Assembly (NCBI GenBank): GCA_029976075.1
Contig: JARKNW010000029.1
Location: 38,628 to 102,627 of the forward strand
Reading direction: 5' to 3'
DNA: 64,000 nucleotides
From: Pleomorphomonas sp.
GTDB lineage: Bacteria; Pseudomonadota; Alphaproteobacteria; Rhizobiales; Pleomorphomonadaceae
The notes beneath the pieces are model-generated. The model was not told the DNA's origin. It saw nothing but the letters and a program-made list of their open reading frames with translations, and made no database searches. This document shows positions 9,324 through 19,610 of the stretch, in pieces. Position 1 is the first letter of the stretch. Every line of letters begins with the position of its first letter. The position numbers and the translations under genes were made by a program.

Positions 9324-9395
9324 GTTCACCGCCAACAAAGGCAGTAGCCAAAAGCATAGGCATGACGATCCGGCAGCGCAAGATCGGATCGCTTA

Positions 9396-9435
9396 CGAAG
9401 CGCGCCGCGCACGCGATCGTGTTCGGCGCGCTTCG
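9396..9435 (-). terminator. Long hairpin ending the ABC-importer transcript
   Basis: A perfect 12-base-pair stem (CGAAGCGCGCCG with CGGCGCGCTTCG), extended by an inner GCACG/CGTGT helix, lies 6 bases past the substrate-binding-protein stop. There is no U-run on the minus strand, so it may act as a 3' stabiliser or Rho-assisted terminator. It insulates the importer from the FMN riboswitch. Confidence 0.6.
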
Positions 9436-9441
9436 TTGACG

Positions 9442-10404
9442 TTACTTTGCCGTAAAGGCAACGGGCGCCACGAGATCCTTACGGATGTCGATTGCCCGAT
9501 CTTTCGGCAGCATTCCATTGTCGATCATGAAGGTCTGATCGCTCTCGAGATTGGTGATGTCGGCATCGGTCAGCGTCGGCGTGAAATCGTAGAGCGGCAG
9601 TTGGGCCTTGGCGTCCTCGACCGAGATCTTCTGCTCGTCAGCTGCGATCTTCAGGGCTTCGTCGGGCTTGGCCGCCAGGAAATCGAGCGATTTGCGGTGG
9701 GCGGCGAGGTAGGCGTCGACAAGGTCGGGGTGGGCGTCGATGAACTTGCCAGACGCGGCAATCACCGTCGTTGGGTGAATGAGGCCGTCGCCAGTGGCGA
9801 GCGTCTTGCCGCCGGCTTTCTCAACGGCGATGGCATTGTTGCCGGCCAGCGTCGCCACGTCGATCTGGCCGGACAGCAGTGCAGCGCGAGCGGTCGGCAG
9901 ATCCATGTTGATGTAGTCGACGTCATTGATGGTCAGGCCCGTAGAGGCGAGAGCCGCCGCCAGGAGCTGATGCAGCGTCGTGCCCTTGGGGCCGGCGATC
10001 TTCTTGCCCTTGAGATCTGCAAGCGTCGTGGGGCCATCGGCGCGGGTCATCAGCGCGAAGGCCTTGGGCGAGCGCGAATAGACGGCGATTATCCTGAGGT
10101 CGACGCCATTGGCCTTGGCGAGGATGGCCGAGGCTCCGCCCAGCACCGATGCGATGTCTATGGCGTCGGCAGCGATGGCCTCGGTCTGCTTGGCTCCAGA
10201 AGTGATTTCCGGGCGTTCGATCTTGATGCCCTTGGCGCCGAAGTCGGCTTCCAGAATGCCCTCGTGCTTCTCGACAATCGACGGCACGTTGAACGGTGCC
10301 GTGACATAGGTGACGCGCAACGTTTCAGGATCGCTCGCAAACGCTGATGAGAAGGTGCTTGCAACGAGTGCGGACGCGAGTGCGAGGCGGATGAACGGCT
10401 TCAT
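9442..10404 (-). CDS. ABC transporter substrate-binding protein, SsuA/TauA/ThiY-like
   Basis: 320 residues with a signal peptide (MKPFIRLALASALVASTF...AFA). The body is of the NMT1/SsuA periplasmic-binding type: LRVTYVTAPFN strand, AIDIASVLGG and DLKGKKIAGPKGTTLHQLL, typical of aliphatic sulfonate, taurine, nitrate or thiamine-precursor binding proteins. AAGGAGGAA gives the ATG at 10404. It overlaps the upstream ATPase stop by ATGA. The substrate cannot be read from sequence. No sulfonate monooxygenase gene is nearby; the riboflavin operon follows but is separated by a hairpin and its own riboswitch. Confidence 0.85.
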   Translation of the reverse strand: MKPFIRLALASALVASTFSSAFASDPETLRVTYVTAPFNVPSIVEKHEGILEADFGAKGIKIERPEITSGAKQTEAIAADAIDIASVLGGASAILAKANGVDLRIIAVYSRSPKAFALMTRADGPTTLADLKGKKIAGPKGTTLHQLLAAALASTGLTINDVDYINMDLPTARAALLSGQIDVATLAGNNAIAVEKAGGKTLATGDGLIHPTTVIAASGKFIDAHPDLVDAYLAAHRKSLDFLAAKPDEALKIAADEQKISVEDAKAQLPLYDFTPTLTDADITNLESDQTFMIDNGMLPKDRAIDIRKDLVAPVAFTAK

Positions 10405-11156
10405 TGTTTCCTCCTTGAGTTGTTTGTTCTGATAAGTGGGTCGGTGTCGCCGACGAGCCGGGCGAGAATGTTGCGTCGGTGGTCGACAAGGGCCTGGTCG
10501 GTTGCTTCTCTCGGAAACGGCATGTCGATGAAAACGCGGTCGACGACGCGGCCGGCTTCCATTTCGATGACGCTCTCGCCGAGCAATGCTGCCTCTTCCA
10601 CGTCATGGGTGACCAACACCACCGTGGGGCGACGCTCGCGCCAGATGTCGATGAGCACGCGCTGCAGGCCGCGGCGGGTGAAGGCATCCAGTGCGGAAAA
10701 CGGTTCATCTAGAAGCAGAACATCGGGATGCTGAGCGAAGGCACGAGCGATGGCAACCCGCTGCGCCATACCACCTGAGAGCTGTCGGGGCAAAGCATGC
10801 CGCGTTTCGTTGAGGCCGACCAGCATCAGTGCCTCGTCGACGCGGGCGGCGATGTCGGTCCCGCCCAACCGACCTTTCAGCGGAAAGGCAACGTTGGCGG
10901 CTACGTCAAGCCATGGCATCAGGCGCGCTTCCTGAAACACGATGCCCGTGCTGTGAGGACGGCCGCACTTAATTTCGCCGGAACTTGGTTGCGTCAAACC
11001 GGCCAATAGCCGGAGCAGGGTTGTCTTGCCGCAGCCGGAGCGTCCGACGACGGTGGTAATGGTGCCGGCGCCGAAGTGTTCGCTTACGTCATCGAGCGCT
11101 CGAACCGTGCGACCCGCGACGTTGTAGTGACGGCTTGCCTCGACCAACTCAAGCAC
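10401..11156 (-). CDS. ABC transporter ATP-binding protein, SsuB/TauB-like
   Basis: About 251 residues with Walker A GRSGCGKTT, Q-loop FQEARLMPW, signature LSGGMAQRVAIARA, Walker B VLLLDEPFSAL and the switch histidine in VLVTHDVEEA. The frame runs up to 11243, but that extension lies inside the permease gene. GTG at 11156, seven bases after GGAGG, gives the normal N terminus LELVEASRHY. It overlaps the permease end by 8 bases and the binding-protein start by 4, so the three genes are translationally coupled. Confidence 0.9.
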   Translation of the reverse strand: MLELVEASRHYNVAGRTVRALDDVSEHFGAGTITTVVGRSGCGKTTLLRLLAGLTQPSSGEIKCGRPHSTGIVFQEARLMPWLDVAANVAFPLKGRLGGTDIAARVDEALMLVGLNETRHALPRQLSGGMAQRVAIARAFAQHPDVLLLDEPFSALDAFTRRGLQRVLIDIWRERRPTVVLVTHDVEEAALLGESVIEMEAGRVVDRVFIDMPFPREATDQALVDHRRNILARLVGDTDPLIRTNNSRRKQ

Positions 11157-11985
11157 GGGCAGCCTCCAGATCGGCTGAAAGCCAAGGGAAGGCGTGGCCG
11201 ATGAAGAGGCGGAGAACCAGATCGGACACAAGACCGATCGCACCTATCACCAGGATGCCCGCCAGCACGATATCGGTGCGGGCGAGGTTTTCGGCATCGA
11301 TGATCATGTAACCGAGGCCGGCCGAGGAAGCGATCAACTCTGCGCCAACCAGGGCGCGCCAGCTGTAACCGAGACTGATGCGAAGCCCGACGACCAGTTC
11401 CGGCAGCGCCGAAGGCAGAATGATGCGTGTCAGGATCTCTCGACGGTTGAGGCCGGCAACCTCGCCGACCTCTATCAACTTCGGATCGACTCCGGCAATG
11501 CCGCCACGAAAGCCGAGAAAAACCGGAAAGAAGGAGGCAAGCACGATGATGCCGAGCTTCTGTGCCTCGCCGATACCCAGCCAGAGGATCAGCAGGGGGA
11601 TCAGGGCGAGAGGCGGCACTTGCCGAACGAACTCCAGGAGCGGATCGAGCACGGCGCGAGCCAGGCGACTCGCTGACATCAACACGGCAAGAGGCAGCGC
11701 CAGCAAGACCGACAGAGCGAAACCAAGAAGCACGCGCTGGAGGCTGACCAGCGTGTGCTTGAGCAACACGCCAGAGGCGGCAAGATCGGAAAGAGCGGTC
11801 ACTACCGTCGAGGGGGCCGGCAGGAGATAGCCGTTTGTCCATCCCGCCCGAACGGACAGCCACCAGATCAGAGCGACGCTGGCGAAAACGGTGGTGGAGA
11901 CGAGAATACGGCGGGCGAGCATGGTGGCTGTTATACGTCCAAAGTCTACGGTGTCGAGGGTTATGAGGAGATCCTGAGAATGCAA
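11149..11985 (-). CDS. ABC transporter permease, SsuC/TauC-like
   Basis: 278 residues, about six membrane spans, with the inner-membrane EAA loop (GEVAGLNRREILTRIILPSALPE) that docks the ATPase. No ATG is well placed: TTG at 11985 lies nine bases after GGAGG (11996-12000) and is my choice. An ATG at 11922 without a ribosome site is the alternative. An out-of-frame ATG at 11990 opens only nine codons. It is the first gene of the importer operon, transcribed divergently from pabB with only 42 bases between starts. Confidence 0.82.
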   Translation of the reverse strand: MHSQDLLITLDTVDFGRITATMLARRILVSTTVFASVALIWWLSVRAGWTNGYLLPAPSTVVTALSDLAASGVLLKHTLVSLQRVLLGFALSVLLALPLAVLMSASRLARAVLDPLLEFVRQVPPLALIPLLILWLGIGEAQKLGIIVLASFFPVFLGFRGGIAGVDPKLIEVGEVAGLNRREILTRIILPSALPELVVGLRISLGYSWRALVGAELIASSAGLGYMIIDAENLARTDIVLAGILVIGAIGLVSDLVLRLFIGHAFPWLSADLEAARA

Positions 11986-12027
11986 ATCATAAATGCCTCC
12001 AAATGCTTGCGATAAGCGTTATACCGT

Positions 12028-13473
12028 ATGAACCCTCAACGTCTCTTCGGACCCGGAATGATCGTCACCCCTCTCGACTGCTCCGATCCGATGCCCATTG
12101 CCCGGCGTTTTCGCTCGTTGCCGCGATTTGCCTTCCTCGATAGCGCGCTCGCGGGATCTGCGTTCGGGCGTTACGCCTTTGTCGCCGCCGATCCTTTCGC
12201 CACGTTTCGCGTGGCCGACGGACAAATGTCCTGGAATGGCAAGGAGATTTCGTCGTCTCGGCCTGATGTTCGCTTGCCGGGACGCGCCATTCTGGCGGAG
12301 TTGGGACGGCGTCTGGCCCTCTATAGTCAGGCACCTGTCGCGGAACTGCCGCCGTTCCAGGGAGGCGCCATCGGCCATATCGCCTATGAGTTCGGTCGGT
12401 TGCTCGAGCACCTGCCATCGGCACCAGCGCCAACCGAAGGCGTCGCCGAGCTCGAGCTGCATTTCTACGATGTGGTCGCCGCCTTCGATCTTGTGACCGG
12501 CCGAGCCTTTCTCATCTCGACAGGTTGGCCAGAGATGGAGCCCAAGAGGCGAGAAAGACATGCGCGTGAACGGGCCGATCGGTTCATGTTGTTAATCGAA
12601 GGATCGGGTCCGGCAGAAGAGCCCTTCGTCGGGCTGAAGGATTTGACTTTCGAGGCCAGTCTCGATCGGGCCGGGTACGAGGCGACCGTGGCACGAACCC
12701 GAGAGTACATTCTCACCGGGGACATTTTTCAGGCCAACATTGCGCGACGCATCGCGAGGGACCTGCCGGCTGGCTTTGATGCCTGGGGCTATTACCGTGC
12801 GTTGCGAGCCGCCAATCCAGCCCCGTTCGCCGCTTTTCTCGATCATGGCAACGTTCAGATCGCCTCCTCGTCACCGGAGCGACTGATCGAGGTCCGGGGA
12901 GGCCGCGTTGAAGCGCGACCGATCAAGGGCACGGCACCGCGCGCATCCGATCCGGCCGAAGACGCCGCCCTCGCGGCGGCACTCGCCGCATCGGAGAAGG
13001 ATCTGGCGGAGAACGTCATGATCGTCGATCTTCTCCGCTCCGATCTTTCCGCCGTTTGCAGACCGCATACGGTAAGGGTGCCCAGTCTCTGCGGTGTCGA
13101 GACCTATGCTTCGCTACACCATCTCGTGTCGGTGGTGACCGGCGAGCTCAAGGAAGGACATACGGCGGTGGACGCGCTTGCGGCGGTCTTTCCTGGCGGG
13201 TCGATCACCGGTGCACCCAAGATCCGAGCCATGGAGATCATCGCCGAGTTGGAGGCTGTGCCGCGCAATGTCTACTGCGGGTCGATAGGCTATCTCGGCT
13301 TTGATGGCTCGGCCGACTTCAACATCGCCATCCGGACGGCGACTTTTGTCGGCGACCAGGTATCGCTCGGCGCCGGTTGCGGCATCACGCTGCTGTCCGG
13401 CCCCTCCGCCGAGTTCGACGAGGCCGAGCTCAAGGCAAAGCGGCTCCTCGATGCTTTTGGGAGACCGGCATGA
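12028..13473 (+). CDS. pabB: Aminodeoxychorismate synthase component I
   Basis: 481 residues of the chorismate-binding family. It makes 4-amino-4-deoxychorismate for folate, using ammonia from PabA. PIKGTAPR (the PIKGT form separates PabB from TrpE, which has PIAGT) is present. ENVMIVDLLRSDLS, PGGSITGAPKIRAMEII and GSIGYLGFDGSADFNIAIRT follow in the usual order. An N-terminal TrpE-like domain is also visible. The start is uncertain: ATG 12028 has no clear ribosome site, and ATG 12058 is possible. The stop overlaps the pabA start as ATGA. No pabC lies next to it. Confidence 0.92.
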   Translation: MNPQRLFGPGMIVTPLDCSDPMPIARRFRSLPRFAFLDSALAGSAFGRYAFVAADPFATFRVADGQMSWNGKEISSSRPDVRLPGRAILAELGRRLALYSQAPVAELPPFQGGAIGHIAYEFGRLLEHLPSAPAPTEGVAELELHFYDVVAAFDLVTGRAFLISTGWPEMEPKRRERHARERADRFMLLIEGSGPAEEPFVGLKDLTFEASLDRAGYEATVARTREYILTGDIFQANIARRIARDLPAGFDAWGYYRALRAANPAPFAAFLDHGNVQIASSSPERLIEVRGGRVEARPIKGTAPRASDPAEDAALAAALAASEKDLAENVMIVDLLRSDLSAVCRPHTVRVPSLCGVETYASLHHLVSVVTGELKEGHTAVDALAAVFPGGSITGAPKIRAMEIIAELEAVPRNVYCGSIGYLGFDGSADFNIAIRTATFVGDQVSLGAGCGITLLSGPSAEFDEAELKAKRLLDAFGRPA

Positions 13474-14078
13474 TCGTCGTGCTCGACAACTACGACAGCT
13501 TCGTCGGGAACGTTGCCCGCTATCTCCGGGAACTCGGCGAACAAGTGGTCGTGTTGCGCAACGATGCCATGGACATGGCGGGTCTCGTGGCGCTTGGCGC
13601 CGAAGCATTGGTCATCAGTCCTGGACCTTGCGGGCCGTCGGAGGCGGGCCTTTCCACGCAGGCCGTGCGCATGTTCGCGGGCCGGGTGCCCGTTCTTGGA
13701 ATATGCCTTGGTCATCAATGCATCGGCGCGGCGTTTGGAGCCAGGATCGTTCGGGCTTGCGAACCGATGCATGGCCGGTCGTCACGGGTGGTCCATGATG
13801 GAACAGGCCTGTTCGGCGGACTGCCAAGCCCGCTCAGGGTGGGGCGCTATCATTCGCTCGCTGTCGAAGTCCAGGATGGTGGACCTCTCCGCGTTACGGC
13901 GCGAGCCGAGAGCGGCGACGTCATGGCCATGGCGCATAGGGAACATCCGACCTTCGGCGTGCAGTTCCATCCGGAAAGCGTGCTAACCGAGGGCGGCTAC
14001 CGTTTGTTTGCCAACTTCCTTGCGCACTTGCCGGGGCGGGAAGGGCGGCTTGCCGCCGCCCCACTCAGCCCGTTCTGA
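13470..14078 (+). CDS. pabA: Aminodeoxychorismate synthase component II (glutamine amidotransferase)
   Basis: 202 residues, class I glutamine amidotransferase. NYDSF opens the protein, SPGPCGPSEAG forms the oxyanion region, GICLGHQ holds the nucleophilic cysteine, and FHPES carries the catalytic His and Glu. It supplies ammonia to PabB. ATG at 13470 sits inside the pabB stop (ATGA), so the pair is stoichiometrically coupled; the longer open frame to 13377 is pabB overlap. A shared PabA/TrpG role with anthranilate synthase is possible but the context favours folate. The stop directly abuts the convergent stop of the next gene. Confidence 0.92.
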   Translation: MIVVLDNYDSFVGNVARYLRELGEQVVVLRNDAMDMAGLVALGAEALVISPGPCGPSEAGLSTQAVRMFAGRVPVLGICLGHQCIGAAFGARIVRACEPMHGRSSRVVHDGTGLFGGLPSPLRVGRYHSLAVEVQDGGPLRVTARAESGDVMAMAHREHPTFGVQFHPESVLTEGGYRLFANFLAHLPGREGRLAAAPLSPF

Positions 14079-15578
<1,500 letters not shown>

Positions 15579-15646
15579 TTCACTTATTTCCCCCTGGTTG
15601 ATTTTGCGTACCTTACGCGCTTGGAGTGATGAAACACGAGCGGCCG

Positions 15647-15657
15647 TTGCGCGGCAA
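15647..15657. promoter_or_regulatory. Possible LysR operator between mmsA and its divergent regulator
   Basis: The 119-base divergent spacer holds TTGC-GCG-GCAA, a small perfect dyad, and a second TGCA-centred dyad (ATTGTGCATTAAT) just before the LysR start. LysR-type regulators usually bind such T-N11-A-like dyads beside their own gene. Assignment is by position only. Confidence 0.35.
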
Positions 15658-15697
15658 TATGCTGGCAAGAAAAACCATTGTGCATTAATGTGAAGAC

Positions 15698-16642
15698 ATG
15701 GACTGGGATCACTTCCGCGTATTTCTCGCCGTGGCGCGCGACGGTCAGCTTTCCGCCGCGGCTCGTCGGCTCGGCGTCAACCACACGACGGTGGCGCGTC
15801 GTCTCGACGCGCTGGAAGCCGAACTCGGCGCTGCCTTGTTCGAGCGGCGGCCGACAGGCTGCGTGCTGACCGAAGCAGGGGAGCGGTTGATCCCGTTGGC
15901 CGAACGCATCGAGATCGAGACACGCGCTGCCCTTGCAGCTGTTTCATCAGGAGAAACGGAGATTTCCGGTACGGTTCGTGTCGGCGCGCCGGATGGTCTC
16001 GGCAATAGTTTTCTCGCTCACGAACTGAGCCTGTTCGCCGAGCAGCATCCGGGGATCACCGTGGAACTGGTCCCGTTGCCGGTGAAGTTCTCGGTATCCC
16101 GCCGCGAGGCCGATCTGGTCGTCGAGCTGTCCCGGCCGACGACGGGGCGCCTCGTTGCCAGCCGGCTTGTCGATTACACCCTCGGGGTCTACGCGGCGGA
16201 AAGCTATCTCGCCCACCATGGCCGGCCGGCGGTGCTCGAAGACCTGGCCGGCCATCGTCTCGTGACAGGCATCGACGACTACACCTATTCGTCGGCTCTC
16301 GATTATGCCGCCACCTTGCAGGCCTATTCGAAACGGCTCTATCGGTGCGCCGGTGCGACAAGTCAGTTCGAGGCGATTTGCGCCGGAGCCGGCATCGGCG
16401 TGTTGCACGACTTCATGGCGCTCGATGCGACGGGTTTGGTTCGCATTCTGCCGGAAGTGAGCTTTTCCCGAACTTACTGGCTGGTTGGGCATCCTGGAGC
16501 GACGTCAATCGCAGCCGTTGCAGCCTGCCGCCGCTTTCTCATCGATGCCTTTCGCCGGCAGCGTCGGTATTTCCAACCTCAGGGGTCTTTTGGGGCATCG
16601 TTGCCTCCTCAAGTCACCGTGACTGGAAGTGAATTCCAATAA
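15698..16642 (+). CDS. LysR-family transcriptional regulator
   Basis: 314 residues. The N-terminal winged helix-turn-helix (residues about 3-62: [20 protein letters not shown], then [20 protein letters not shown]) is canonical, followed by a periplasmic-binding-like effector domain. It is transcribed away from mmsA and likely controls it, since LysR genes commonly regulate the divergent neighbour. The inducer is unknown. The C terminus (after about residue 290) is low in conservation. Confidence 0.88.
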   Translation: MDWDHFRVFLAVARDGQLSAAARRLGVNHTTVARRLDALEAELGAALFERRPTGCVLTEAGERLIPLAERIEIETRAALAAVSSGETEISGTVRVGAPDGLGNSFLAHELSLFAEQHPGITVELVPLPVKFSVSRREADLVVELSRPTTGRLVASRLVDYTLGVYAAESYLAHHGRPAVLEDLAGHRLVTGIDDYTYSSALDYAATLQAYSKRLYRCAGATSQFEAICAGAGIGVLHDFMALDATGLVRILPEVSFSRTYWLVGHPGATSIAAVAACRRFLIDAFRRQRRYFQPQGSFGASLPPQVTVTGSEFQ

Positions 16643-16767
16643 CTCCGGCAAATGTAGAACAAGCTTCCGCCGTTGGTCGTTTGGTCACAAGTCCTTGCTT
16701 TGGCGAGGCCGAGACTTTCGTATAAAATGCCGGCGAGCGTTCAAGTTATTCGCGTGCGAGAAACAGC

Positions 16768-17625
16768 ATGGACAGGGCACCGCGACAGTGGGGTGGGGCG
16801 GCGACAGGCCGTTCGGTTGCCGTCGATCTCTATTGGCATCGCCTCAGGAGCGAGGCGGAGGCCGCCATGGCCCGCGAGCCGACGCTTACGTCGCTTCTCG
16901 TTTCCACCATTATCGAACAGCCCGACCTTGCGTCGGCGCTTGCCAGTCGCCTCGGTCAGCGGCTTGCCGGTGATGAGCTTTCCGCAGAGACCATCGCCAG
17001 GACGGTGATGAAGGTGATCGATGCCGAGTCGACGATCATGGATGCCGTCCATGCCGACCTCAAGGCGGTGGTCGAGCGTGATCCGGCATCGGGCCGGCTG
17101 ATCGAGCCATTTCTGTTCTTCAAGGGCTTCTCGGCTATCGAGATCCATCGCGTCGCCCATCATCTTTGGCTGGCGGGACGACGCGATATGGCGCTGGTGC
17201 TCCAGAGCCGCTCCTCATCGGTATTCCAGACCGATATTCATCCCGGCGCCACCATCGGGCAGGGAATCTTCATCGATCACGCGACCGGCGTGGTGATTGG
17301 CGAGACTACCGAGATCGAGGACGAAGTATCCATCCTGCAGGATGTGACGCTCGGTGGGACCGGCACGCACACCGGCAAGCGCCATCCGACCATCCGAACT
17401 GGCGTGATGATCGGCGCGGGCGCTCAGATCTTCGGACCAGTCGAGATCGGTGCCTATTCCAAGATCGCGGCAGGGTCACTGGTCACGACCGCCGTGCCGG
17501 CTCATTCGACGGCGGTTGGCACACCGGCACGCATCATTCTCGGCGATGCTCCCGACAATCCGGCGCGCAACATGGACCAGATGCTGACGGAACGTGATTA
17601 CTCCGCCTTTACCTGGGTCATCTGA
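16768..17625 (+). CDS. cysE: Serine O-acetyltransferase
   Basis: 285 residues. The N-terminal helical SATase domain is followed by a left-handed beta-helix of hexapeptide repeats. Recognisable blocks are FKGFSAIEIHRVAHHLW, DIHPGATIGQGIFIDHATGVVIGET, DVTLGGTG and KRHPTI. The catalytic His is in IDHATG and the Asp in DIHPG. It acetylates serine for cysteine synthesis. It stands alone between a LysR gene and a convergent TRAP operon, preceded by a 125-base gap that must carry its promoter. The C-terminal tail ends DYSAFTWVI, resembling the tails that bind cysteine synthase CysK. Confidence 0.92.
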   Translation: MDRAPRQWGGAATGRSVAVDLYWHRLRSEAEAAMAREPTLTSLLVSTIIEQPDLASALASRLGQRLAGDELSAETIARTVMKVIDAESTIMDAVHADLKAVVERDPASGRLIEPFLFFKGFSAIEIHRVAHHLWLAGRRDMALVLQSRSSSVFQTDIHPGATIGQGIFIDHATGVVIGETTEIEDEVSILQDVTLGGTGTHTGKRHPTIRTGVMIGAGAQIFGPVEIGAYSKIAAGSLVTTAVPAHSTAVGTPARIILGDAPDNPARNMDQMLTERDYSAFTWVI

Positions 17626-17652
17626 TTTCGGATTGCTGGTTTTATCCAATCA

Positions 17653-17687
17653 AAGCGGGCGAGCCGGATGGACGGCGCCGCCCGCTT
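17653..17687. terminator. Bidirectional terminator-like hairpin between cysE and dctM
   Basis: Arms AAGCGGGC and GCCCGCTT pair across a 19-base loop between the convergent stops; TTGTTT follows on the plus strand. Confidence 0.6.
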
Positions 17688-17702
17688 GTTTGCATGCAAG
17701 TT

Positions 17703-18983
17703 TTAGTGAAACAGGCGTGGCAGCCATAGCGAGGCGGCGGGGATGTAGGTGACGATCATCAGCACCACGAAAGCGGCAAAATAGAACGGCCAGATGGTGC
17801 GGACCGCCTGCAAGATCGGAATCTTGGCTATGGCGCAGGTTACGAACAACACCGATCCCACCGGTGGTGTGCATAGACCAATGCCGAGGTTGAGGATCAG
17901 AATGGCCCCGAACTGCACCGGGTCCATGCCGAAGGCGGTGACCACCGGCAGAAAAATCGGCGTGGTGATGATGATCAGCGGCGCCATGTCCATGAAGCAG
18001 CCGAGCACTAGAAGGATCAGGTTCAGTAGCAGGAATATGACGATCGGGTTGTCCGATATGGCGCGCATGGCCGCAACCATCGCGGCTGGCACTTGCAGCA
18101 GTGCGAGAAGCCAGGCGAACGAAGCGGCGGATCCGATCACCATCAGCACCATCGCGGTGGTACGTACGGCTCCCAGTGTTGCCTCTTTGAAGTCGCCCCA
18201 GCTCATCGAGCGGTAGACCAGCAGCGTCACCAGCAATGCGTAAATGAGCGCGATGCAGGAGCTTTCGGTTGCCGTGAAAATGCCTGAACGGACGCCGCCG
18301 AAAATGATGGCGATCAGCAGAATGCCGGGAATGGCGTTGAGCACGATAGGGCCGATGTTGCGCCAGCCGGGAAAGGCTTCCGCCGGGTAACCGCGACGCC
18401 TTGCCACCCAGTAGCCGGCAACCATCAGGGATGCCGCCAGCATCAGGCCGGGAATGACGCCGGCCGTGAACAGGTCGGCGATCGATATGGTGCCGCCAGC
18501 CGAAATCGAATAGATGATCATGTTATGAGAAGGCGGAATCAGCAGCGCGATGATCGCGCCAACTGACGTTATATTCACTGCGTAATCAACATCATATCCG
18601 CGTTTCTTCATCTGCGGAATCATCAGTCCGCCAACCGCTGACGCATCGGCGACGGCCGAGCCGGAAACGCCACCGAACAGGGTTGAGGCGACGATGTTGA
18701 CCTGTCCGAGGCCGCCGCGCAGATGTCCGACGATGGAGGCCGCCAGTCGCACGAGCTTCTCGGCGATGCCGCCACGTACCATCACGTCACCGGCATAGAT
18801 GAAGAACGGAATGGCCAGAAGCGCGAAGGCGCTGATGCCGGAGTTGAGGCGCTGCACCACGATGACGGGCGGCATGCCCATGTAGAGGATCGTGAACAGG
18901 GACGAGATTGCCAGGCAGAAGGCGATGGGGGTGCCCAGCACCAGCAGGCCCACGAAGGAGCCGAACAGGATCCAGAGTTCCAT
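17703..18983 (-). CDS. dctM: TRAP transporter large permease (DctM)
   Basis: 426 residues, about twelve membrane segments, the normal DctM size. Family blocks include GTPIAFCLAISS, IPFFIYAGDVMVRGG, STLFGGVSGSAVADASAVGGLMIPQM and IPPSHNMIIYS. It forms the sodium-coupled transport channel with DctQ. The frame is open to 19340, but that part is the DctQ gene in another frame. ATG at 18983 overlaps the dctQ stop by one base (TGATG). The substrate is set by DctP and is probably a C4-C6 acid or sugar acid given the hydratase in the operon. Confidence 0.92.
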   Translation of the reverse strand: MELWILFGSFVGLLVLGTPIAFCLAISSLFTILYMGMPPVIVVQRLNSGISAFALLAIPFFIYAGDVMVRGGIAEKLVRLAASIVGHLRGGLGQVNIVASTLFGGVSGSAVADASAVGGLMIPQMKKRGYDVDYAVNITSVGAIIALLIPPSHNMIIYSISAGGTISIADLFTAGVIPGLMLAASLMVAGYWVARRRGYPAEAFPGWRNIGPIVLNAIPGILLIAIIFGGVRSGIFTATESSCIALIYALLVTLLVYRSMSWGDFKEATLGAVRTTAMVLMVIGSAASFAWLLALLQVPAAMVAAMRAISDNPIVIFLLLNLILLVLGCFMDMAPLIIITTPIFLPVVTAFGMDPVQFGAILILNLGIGLCTPPVGSVLFVTCAIAKIPILQAVRTIWPFYFAAFVVLMIVTYIPAASLWLPRLFH

Positions 18984-19519
18984 CACGTGGCGTCCTTCGA
19001 CAGCGTGGCGTCCGAAACGGCAACCCCGGCGCTGTCGGGCCTGAGATGCATGTTGACGATCCGCTCTATGGCAAACAGCGTGAACAGCAGTCCGGCGCAG
19101 ATCAGCGGCAGAAAGTCGGTTGCCCCAGTAATGCCGAGGCCAGGGATTCGTGTGTCCCACGTGCGAGCCGCCAACTGGAAGCCGTACCAGGAGATGAACA
19201 GCCCGAAGATGGCGATCAGCGAAAGCGAGATCGTGTCGAGCAAGCGGTTGACCGACGGCGGCGCGATGTAGCGCAGCAGATCGAGCCCCAGATGAAAGTT
19301 TTCCCGGACACCGACCGCTGCGCCGAGGAAGATGAACCAACCCATCAGTTGGATCGCCATTGGCTCGGCGAAGGTCAGCGAGAAGTTGAGGACATATCGG
19401 CTGAATACCTGAGCGCCGACAATGGCCGTCATCAAGACCAGCGCCGTACCGGCGGCTGCCAAAGCCAAGCCGGCCAGTCTGTCGACCAGACGGAAAAGAA
19501 GGTTGTGGCGGGTTTGCAT
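18983..19519 (-). CDS. dctQ: TRAP transporter small permease (DctQ)
   Basis: 178 residues with four hydrophobic helices and the DctQ pattern AQVFSRYVLNFSLTFAEPMAIQLMGWFIFLGAA...REN near residues 36-75. It joins DctM in the membrane. GAGGTGG precedes ATG 19519. The last base overlaps the dctM start. Confidence 0.9.
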   Translation of the reverse strand: MQTRHNLLFRLVDRLAGLALAAAGTALVLMTAIVGAQVFSRYVLNFSLTFAEPMAIQLMGWFIFLGAAVGVRENFHLGLDLLRYIAPPSVNRLLDTISLSLIAIFGLFISWYGFQLAARTWDTRIPGLGITGATDFLPLICAGLLFTLFAIERIVNMHLRPDSAGVAVSDATLSKDAT

Positions 19520-19548
19520 GGTTCCACCTCGATCCTGACGAGCCGGAC

Positions 19549-19572
19549 GCCGCCCGGCCGTGACCGGGCGGC
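19549..19572 (-). terminator. Intercistronic hairpin between dctP and dctQ
   Basis: Perfect 9-base-pair stem GCCGCCCGG / CCGGGCGGC with a 6-base loop, 38 bases past the dctP stop. No U-run follows, so it more likely stabilises the upstream dctP message or attenuates than fully terminates. That would give the usual excess of binding protein over permease. Confidence 0.55.
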
Positions 19573-19610
19573 GGCTGAAAGCAGGCCGGACGTACCGGCT
19601 CGCGGTTCGG

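Noticed and set aside
18987..19340. N-terminal extension of the dctM frame
   Set aside because: This is the dctQ coding region in another frame; ATG 18983 gives the normal DctM length.
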